A stretch of DNA of 10,207 nt from Savagea sp. (GTDB lineage Bacteria; Bacillota; Bacilli; Bacillales_A; Planococcaceae): the NCBI GenBank assembly GCA_030146155.1, contig JASLCF010000050.1, forward strand, positions 1 through 10,207, written 5' to 3'. The notes under the pieces were generated by a model. It ran no database searches, was not told the DNA's origin, and worked only from the letters and a program-made list of their open reading frames with translations. Below, piece by piece: positions 6,382 through 10,207 of the stretch (position 1 is the first letter of the stretch; every line of letters begins with the position of its first letter). The translations under genes and the position numbers were made by a program.

Positions 6382-7137
6382 TTGAAAATTGCACAACCAC
6401 AACCATTTTATTTTAAACACGGACCTCGGGCGGTTCTTTTATTACACGGTTTTACGGGAACAAGTGCAGATGTTCGAATGTTGGGGCGTTTTTTAGAGAA
6501 AAAAGGGTATACATCCCATGCACCCCATTATCGTGGACATGGTGTACCCCCTGAAGAATTGATTCAAACAAATCCAGAGCAATGGTGGGAAGATGTTCTT
6601 TCGGGTTATGATTTCTTGAAAAGTGAAGGCTTTGATGAAATCGCCGTCGCTGGTTTATCTTTAGGAGGCGTTTTCACATTGAAATTAAGTATGTGCCGTC
6701 CCGTATTAGGCGCAGTTTCGATGTGTGCCCCAATGACCATGAAAACGACAGATTTAATGTATGAGGGCGTTTTGAAATATGCTGCACAGTACAAAAAATA
6801 TGAAGGTAAATCGCAAGAAGTCATTGCACAAGAGGTAGAAGCTTTACGTCATCAAACGATGGATTCCCTACCTGATTTACAGCAACTGATTCAATCAACC
6901 CGTCAACAATTGGCTGATGTATTTGCCCCTTTATTCGTTGTACAAGCAAGACATGATACCGTGATTGATCCACAATCTGCAGAATGGATCATGGACAATG
7001 TCTCTTCAGCAGAAAAAAGTATGAAGTGGTATGAAGAATCAGGACACATCATTACACTAGACAAAGAAAAAGACCAACTACATGAAGATATTTACACATT
7101 TTTAGACCAATTAGATTGGTCACATGACATTGAATAA
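6382..7137 (+). CDS. est: Carboxylesterase of the Est30/YvaK family (alpha/beta hydrolase)
   Basis: This is a cytoplasmic alpha/beta hydrolase expected to cleave short-chain carboxyl esters. The natural substrate is unknown for the family. From the TTG at 6382 it has 251 aa. The oxyanion motif LLLHGFTGT (19-27) is followed by the nucleophile elbow GLSLGG with Ser93, then Asp192 in QARHDTVID and His222 in ESGHIIT, giving a complete catalytic triad. These positions are one residue below those I recall for Geobacillus Est30 (94, 193, 223), which supports both the family call and the start choice. The helical cap lies around residues 118-180. No signal peptide or membrane segment is visible. It sits between secG and rnr, as in Bacillus, and the 18-nt gap to rnr has no terminator, so those two share an mRNA. 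I see no clear promoter of its own. Confidence 0.93.
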   Translation: MKIAQPQPFYFKHGPRAVLLLHGFTGTSADVRMLGRFLEKKGYTSHAPHYRGHGVPPEELIQTNPEQWWEDVLSGYDFLKSEGFDEIAVAGLSLGGVFTLKLSMCRPVLGAVSMCAPMTMKTTDLMYEGVLKYAAQYKKYEGKSQEVIAQEVEALRHQTMDSLPDLQQLIQSTRQQLADVFAPLFVVQARHDTVIDPQSAEWIMDNVSSAEKSMKWYEESGHIITLDKEKDQLHEDIYTFLDQLDWSHDIE

Positions 7138-7155
7138 TTACAAGGAGGAGATCGA

Positions 7156-9477
7156 TTGTCAGAACAATATACGGATCAACTACTTTCACTCATGCGACAG
7201 AAGACGTACAAACCGTCAAGCGTAAGTGAACTAGAGGATCAACTACAACTTATCTCAGCAGATGAGTTCAAACAACTAATCGTTACATTAAATACATTAG
7301 AGAATCAAGGCAAAATTATTCGTACGAAAGCTAATCGTTATGCACTAACGGAAAGTATGAATGTGATTAAAGGAAAGTTAATCGGGCATGCGAAGGGCTT
7401 TGGCTTCGTTGTACCTGAAGAAGAGGGAATGGATGATATTTTTATTCCCCCTCACGAAATGAATGGTGCCATGGATAAAGATACGGTACTTGTAAAAGTA
7501 TCTAAAGAATCTCATGGGGATAGAAAAGAAGGTTCCATTACAAAAATTGTGACGCGGAATACCCAATCGGTGGTCGGCACATTTTATGGCTCAGCTCATT
7601 ATAGCTATGTGAAACCAGACGATAAACGTGTCCCGATGGATATTTTTATCGAAGAAGGACAAACATTAGGTGCGATGGAAGGTCATAAAGTATTAGTAGA
7701 TATTACCAAATATCCGACCGATACACATTCAGCAAAAGGGATTGTCACGAAAGTGTTGGGCCATAAAAATGACCCAGGCGTGGATATTTTATCAATTGTC
7801 TACAAACACAGCATTCCTAACGTTTTCCCTGATGAAGTATTAGAACAAGCAGAACAGACGGCTGACCAAGTTTCAGAAAAAGAAATCGCAGGTCGTGTTG
7901 ATTGTCGAGATGAAATGACAGTCACAATTGACGGTGCAGACGCCAAAGATTTAGATGACGCGATTCACGTCTCTCAACTGCCTAATGGTCATCTCAAATT
8001 AACTGTTCATATTTCAGACGTGAGTTATTATGTCCAAGAAGGAACTCCGATGGATCAAGAAGCTTACGAACGTGGGAATAGTGTCTATTTAATTGACCGC
8101 GTTATTCCTATGCTTCCCCATAAGTTATCGAACGGTATCTGTTCATTAAATCCAAATGTAGATCGTTTAACGATGGCTTGTGAGATGGAAATTGATACGA
8201 CGGGGCATGTTGTGGCACACAAAATTTATGAAAGTGTGATTCGCACAACAGAGCGACTCACTTATGACACGGTTTATCAAATTCTAGAACATGAAGATGA
8301 AGCCCTGATGGAGCAATATGCAGAAGTTGTTCCGATGCTTCGTTTGATGGCAAAATTAGCAGAACGTCTACGTGGTAAACGTCAAGGACGAGGCGCGATT
8401 GATTTTAACTTCAAAGAATCTAAAATCGTTGTCGATGAAGAAGGATGGCCTGTTGCGATTGAAATGATCGAGCGTACAGTCTCAGAAAAGCTGATTGAAG
8501 AATTCATGTTAGCTGCCAACGAAACGGTTGCAGAACATTTCCATTGGTTACCGTATCCCTTCCTCTACCGGATTCATGAAAATCCGAAAGAAGAAAAATT
8601 AGAGCGCTTCTTTGAATTTTTAACTCATTTCGGCATCACTTTAAAAGGTGTGGGGAATAGTATCCATCCAAGAGCTCTACAAGATGTGTTGGATGAAATT
8701 CAAGGTTTACCAGAAGAGGCAGTCATTTCGACAATGCTATTACGTTCTATGCAACAAGCCAAATATAACGAACAAAGCATTGGTCACTTTGGTTTATCGA
8801 CCGATTACTATACACATTTCACGGCGCCTATTCGTCGTTATTCAGACTTAATTGTCCACCGTCTCATTCGCCAGTATTTATTACAGGGCAAAACAAGTCC
8901 TGCTGATACGAAACGCTGGGAGGAGAACCTACCAGAAATGACTACACATGTTTCTGAAACAGAACGTCGCGCAATTGACGCAGAACGTGATGTAGAAGCA
9001 TTGAAAAAAGCTCAATTCATGGTCGATAAAGTCGGCGAAGTGTATGAAGGCGTTGTTTCAAGTGTCACTAACTTCGGTATGTTTATTGAACTAGAGAATA
9101 CGGTCGAAGGGTTAATTCATGTAAAAGACATGGCGGACGATTATTACCGCTATGATGATCGTTTAATGATGATGATTGGAGAGCGTTCAGCGAAGCAATT
9201 TCGTCTTGGCGACAAAGTGAAGGTTGAAGTGAAACATGTAGATGTGGCTGAAGGTGCAATTGATTTTGTACTGGACGGTGTTCAATCCAATAGGCCCCTT
9301 AGAAAAAGAGCAACGGGTCCAAAAGTGATTGAAACAAAAGGTCGTTCGAAACAACAGAAACGTCCGGTAGGCAATCAATCGATTGATAGAAAAAAACCTG
9401 AGGCAAAGAAAAAGAAGAAGTTTTATGAGGGCATTGCTAAGACTTCTGTGAAGAAAAAAAGAAAAAGAAAAAAATAA
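7156..9477 (+). CDS. rnr: Ribonuclease R (3'-5' exoribonuclease)
   Basis: RNase R is a processive 3'-5' exoribonuclease that can degrade structured RNA, including rRNA fragments and mRNAs released by trans-translation. The protein is 773 aa, close to the roughly 780 of B. subtilis. In order, it has an N-terminal winged-helix region (about 1-65), two cold-shock domains (about 72-130 and 140-200), the RNB catalytic domain (about 245-575), an S1 domain (about 627-707) and a very basic tail (about 714-773, Lys/Arg rich). The RNB metal-binding motif IDGADAKDLDDA supplies Asp259, Asp265, Asp267 and Asp268, and HFTAPIRRYSDL (554-565) contains the conserved arginines. The start is TTG, served by AAGGAGG at 7142-7148 with 7-nt spacing. 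The gene is followed 12 nt later by smpB in the same frame, consistent with its role beside SmpB-tmRNA. Confidence 0.97.
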   Translation: MSEQYTDQLLSLMRQKTYKPSSVSELEDQLQLISADEFKQLIVTLNTLENQGKIIRTKANRYALTESMNVIKGKLIGHAKGFGFVVPEEEGMDDIFIPPHEMNGAMDKDTVLVKVSKESHGDRKEGSITKIVTRNTQSVVGTFYGSAHYSYVKPDDKRVPMDIFIEEGQTLGAMEGHKVLVDITKYPTDTHSAKGIVTKVLGHKNDPGVDILSIVYKHSIPNVFPDEVLEQAEQTADQVSEKEIAGRVDCRDEMTVTIDGADAKDLDDAIHVSQLPNGHLKLTVHISDVSYYVQEGTPMDQEAYERGNSVYLIDRVIPMLPHKLSNGICSLNPNVDRLTMACEMEIDTTGHVVAHKIYESVIRTTERLTYDTVYQILEHEDEALMEQYAEVVPMLRLMAKLAERLRGKRQGRGAIDFNFKESKIVVDEEGWPVAIEMIERTVSEKLIEEFMLAANETVAEHFHWLPYPFLYRIHENPKEEKLERFFEFLTHFGITLKGVGNSIHPRALQDVLDEIQGLPEEAVISTMLLRSMQQAKYNEQSIGHFGLSTDYYTHFTAPIRRYSDLIVHRLIRQYLLQGKTSPADTKRWEENLPEMTTHVSETERRAIDAERDVEALKKAQFMVDKVGEVYEGVVSSVTNFGMFIELENTVEGLIHVKDMADDYYRYDDRLMMMIGERSAKQFRLGDKVKVEVKHVDVAEGAIDFVLDGVQSNRPLRKRATGPKVIETKGRSKQQKRPVGNQSIDRKKPEAKKKKKFYEGIAKTSVKKKRKRKK

Positions 9478-9483
9478 GAGGTG
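9477..9483 (+). promoter_or_regulatory. Ribosome binding site that fixes the smpB start
   Basis: AGAGGTG begins in the rnr stop codon and ends 6 nt before ATG at 9490. The in-frame GTG at 9481 lies within this site, so the ATG at 9490 is the start. Confidence 0.8.
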
Positions 9484-9489
9484 TACGCT

Positions 9490-9954
9490 ATGGCGAAAGG
9501 ATTAGGAAAAGTCATTGCAGATAACCGAAAAGCGAATTTTAACTTTTCGATAGAAGAGACGATTGAAGCGGGACTTGTGCTTCAAGGAACAGAAATCAAA
9601 TCCATTCGTGCCGGTCGAGCACAAATTCGAGACGCATTCGTTTTGATTCGTAATAACGAAGCGTGGATTTCGAATATGCATATTAGTCCTTATGAACAAG
9701 GCAATCGTTATAATCACGATCCGCTACGTTCTCGAAAATTGTTACTGCATAAACGACAAATTGATCAATTGCGTGGCAGCGTGCAACAAGATGGCTATGC
9801 AATTATTCCGTTAAAGCTTTACTTGAAAAATGGCTTTGCTAAAGTGTTAATTGGTCTCGGTAAAGGGAAGAAATTACACGATAAGCGTGAGGATTTAAAA
9901 AGAAAAGAAGCAAAACGAGAAATGGAACGTGTATTCAAAGATAACCAACGTTAA
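9490..9954 (+). CDS. smpB: SsrA-binding protein SmpB
   Basis: SmpB binds tmRNA and brings it to ribosomes stalled without a stop codon. Its C-terminal tail probes the empty mRNA channel. The protein is 154 aa from the ATG at 9490, normal for the family; an in-frame GTG at 9481 would add three residues but overlaps the ribosome binding site. The OB-fold core is recognisable from the N-terminal NRKANFNFSIEET, the LQGTEIKSIRAGR segment (about 32-44), and DAFVLIRNNEAWISNMHISPY (about 48-68). The basic tail KGKKLHDKRED (about 124-134) and the following KRKEAKREMERVFK helix are intact. It is preceded by rnr (12 nt) and followed about 120 nt later by ssrA, so all main parts of the trans-translation system lie together. 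Confidence 0.97.
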   Translation: MAKGLGKVIADNRKANFNFSIEETIEAGLVLQGTEIKSIRAGRAQIRDAFVLIRNNEAWISNMHISPYEQGNRYNHDPLRSRKLLLHKRQIDQLRGSVQQDGYAIIPLKLYLKNGFAKVLIGLGKGKKLHDKREDLKRKEAKREMERVFKDNQR

Positions 9955-9959
9955 TTTAC

Positions 9960-9981
9960 AGGGATGGCAATCGCCATCCTT
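9960..9981 (+). terminator. Terminator-like hairpin after smpB
   Basis: GGATGGC (9962-9968) pairs perfectly with GCCATCC (9973-9979) through an AATC tetraloop, and a G-T and an A-T pair extend the foot. The following sequence TTGTCG is short in T, so termination may be incomplete and some transcripts could run into ssrA. The hairpin directly abuts the ssrA -35 box. Confidence 0.6.
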
Positions 9982-10008
9982 GTCGTAGCGCTGTTATCAT
10001 GTTATAAT
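9980..10008 (+). promoter_or_regulatory. Probable sigma-A promoter of ssrA with extended -10
   Basis: The -10 box TATAAT (10003-10008) is perfect and is preceded by TGT, forming an extended -10. TTGTCG (9980-9985) lies 17 nt upstream as a 4/6 match to the -35 consensus. Transcription would start near 10015, giving a precursor leader of about 60 nt before the mature tmRNA 5' end. Confidence 0.85.
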
Positions 10009-10017
10009 AAAGCTTCA

Positions 10018-10060
10018 GTCAGTTGAATCTGACACAGTTTGAGAAACTTCTTCGTTTCTC
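10018..10060 (+). other. Two hairpins in the tmRNA precursor leader
   Basis: GTCAG (10018-10022) pairs with CTGAC (10029-10033), and GAGAAAC (10041-10047) pairs with GTTTCTC (10054-10060), each through a 6-nt loop. Both lie between the predicted transcription start and the mature tmRNA 5' end. This leader is expected to be removed by RNase P. Neither hairpin has a T tract, so they are not terminators. Confidence 0.55.
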
Positions 10061-10073
10061 CCTGAATACTTTC

Positions 10074-10207
10074 GGGGACGTTACGGATTCGACAGGGGTA
10101 CTTGAGCTCGAGTTGCGCGTCGGAGGGATCGGCTCCGTCAGAAACGTCAAGCCAATAATAACTGGCAAACAAGAACAAAACTTAGCTTTCGCAGCGTAAG
10201 CTGACGA
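10074..10207 (+). ncRNA. ssrA: Transfer-messenger RNA (tmRNA), 5' part, cut by window end
   Basis: tmRNA acts as both tRNA and mRNA to rescue stalled ribosomes, adding a proteolysis tag to the unfinished protein. The conserved 5' end GGGGACGTTACGGATTCGAC (10074-10093) forms half of the tRNA-like domain and closely matches the B. subtilis molecule. A short hairpin, CGGAG (10121-10125) with CTCCG (10133-10137), lies where the first pseudoknot is expected. The tag reading frame follows after AATAACT. Only about 134 of an expected 350-plus nt are present, so the remaining pseudoknots and the 3' acceptor half lie beyond the window. Confidence 0.96.
10164..10199 (+). other. tmRNA tag-peptide reading frame
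   Basis: The resume codon GGC (10164-10166) follows AATAACT, the same context as in B. subtilis tmRNA. Eleven codons encode GKQEQNLAFAA and end with TAA (10197-10199). With the alanine carried by tmRNA, the tag is A-GKQEQNLAFAA. The hydrophobic LAFAA end is the expected ClpXP degradation signal. Confidence 0.93.

Noticed and set aside
6737..6752. CcpA cre-like TGAAAACG inside the esterase gene
   Set aside because: The second half does not match the cre consensus and the site is deep in a coding region.
8648..8851. 67-codon frame inside rnr
   Set aside because: It is an out-of-frame shadow of the RNase R catalytic domain with no start signals.
1..10207. Mobile element, CRISPR array, phage or defence system
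   Set aside because: No transposase, integrase, direct-repeat array or unfamiliar protein is present; every substantial frame belongs to a conserved housekeeping family with uniform base and codon use.

Overview
The window looks like chromosomal housekeeping DNA from an AT-rich member of the Bacilli (Firmicutes). The grounds are strong AGGAGG-type ribosome binding sites, frequent TTG/GTG starts, the gap-pgk-tpiA-gpmI-eno order, and a tmRNA whose 5' end and tag resemble those of Bacillus and Listeria. From memory, the tag (A)GKQEQNLAFAA is closest to the Listeria-type tag; I would not name a genus from this. All genes lie on the + strand and the region is densely packed, with no gene-free stretch above about 130 bases.

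The left part (1-5990) holds the lower half of glycolysis: glyceraldehyde-3-phosphate dehydrogenase, phosphoglycerate kinase, triosephosphate isomerase, cofactor-independent phosphoglycerate mutase and enolase. The upstream promoter and any regulator lie outside the window. A strong intrinsic terminator separates gap from pgk, and no convincing promoter follows it, so pgk-tpiA-gpmI-eno probably depends at least partly on read-through. These four genes are tightly coupled: 11-nt gap, 4-nt overlap and 10-nt overlap. A terminator after enolase ends the block.

The right part (6005-10207) is the conserved secG-carboxylesterase-rnr-smpB-ssrA group. It starts at its own promoter and encodes a Sec translocon subunit, an Est30-type esterase, RNase R, SmpB and tmRNA. 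RNase R, SmpB and tmRNA act together in ribosome rescue: SmpB and tmRNA release stalled ribosomes and tag the nascent peptide, and RNase R degrades the faulty mRNA. ssrA has its own extended -10 promoter, and its gene is cut off by the window end after about 134 bases, just past the tag stop codon.

I found no evidence for an undescribed system, mobile element, phage, CRISPR array or defence locus. The notable points concern expression architecture: the gap/pgk terminator, translational coupling, three consecutive non-AUG starts, a 20-bp perfect palindrome inside eno, a hairpin abutting the ssrA -35 box, and two hairpins in the tmRNA precursor leader.
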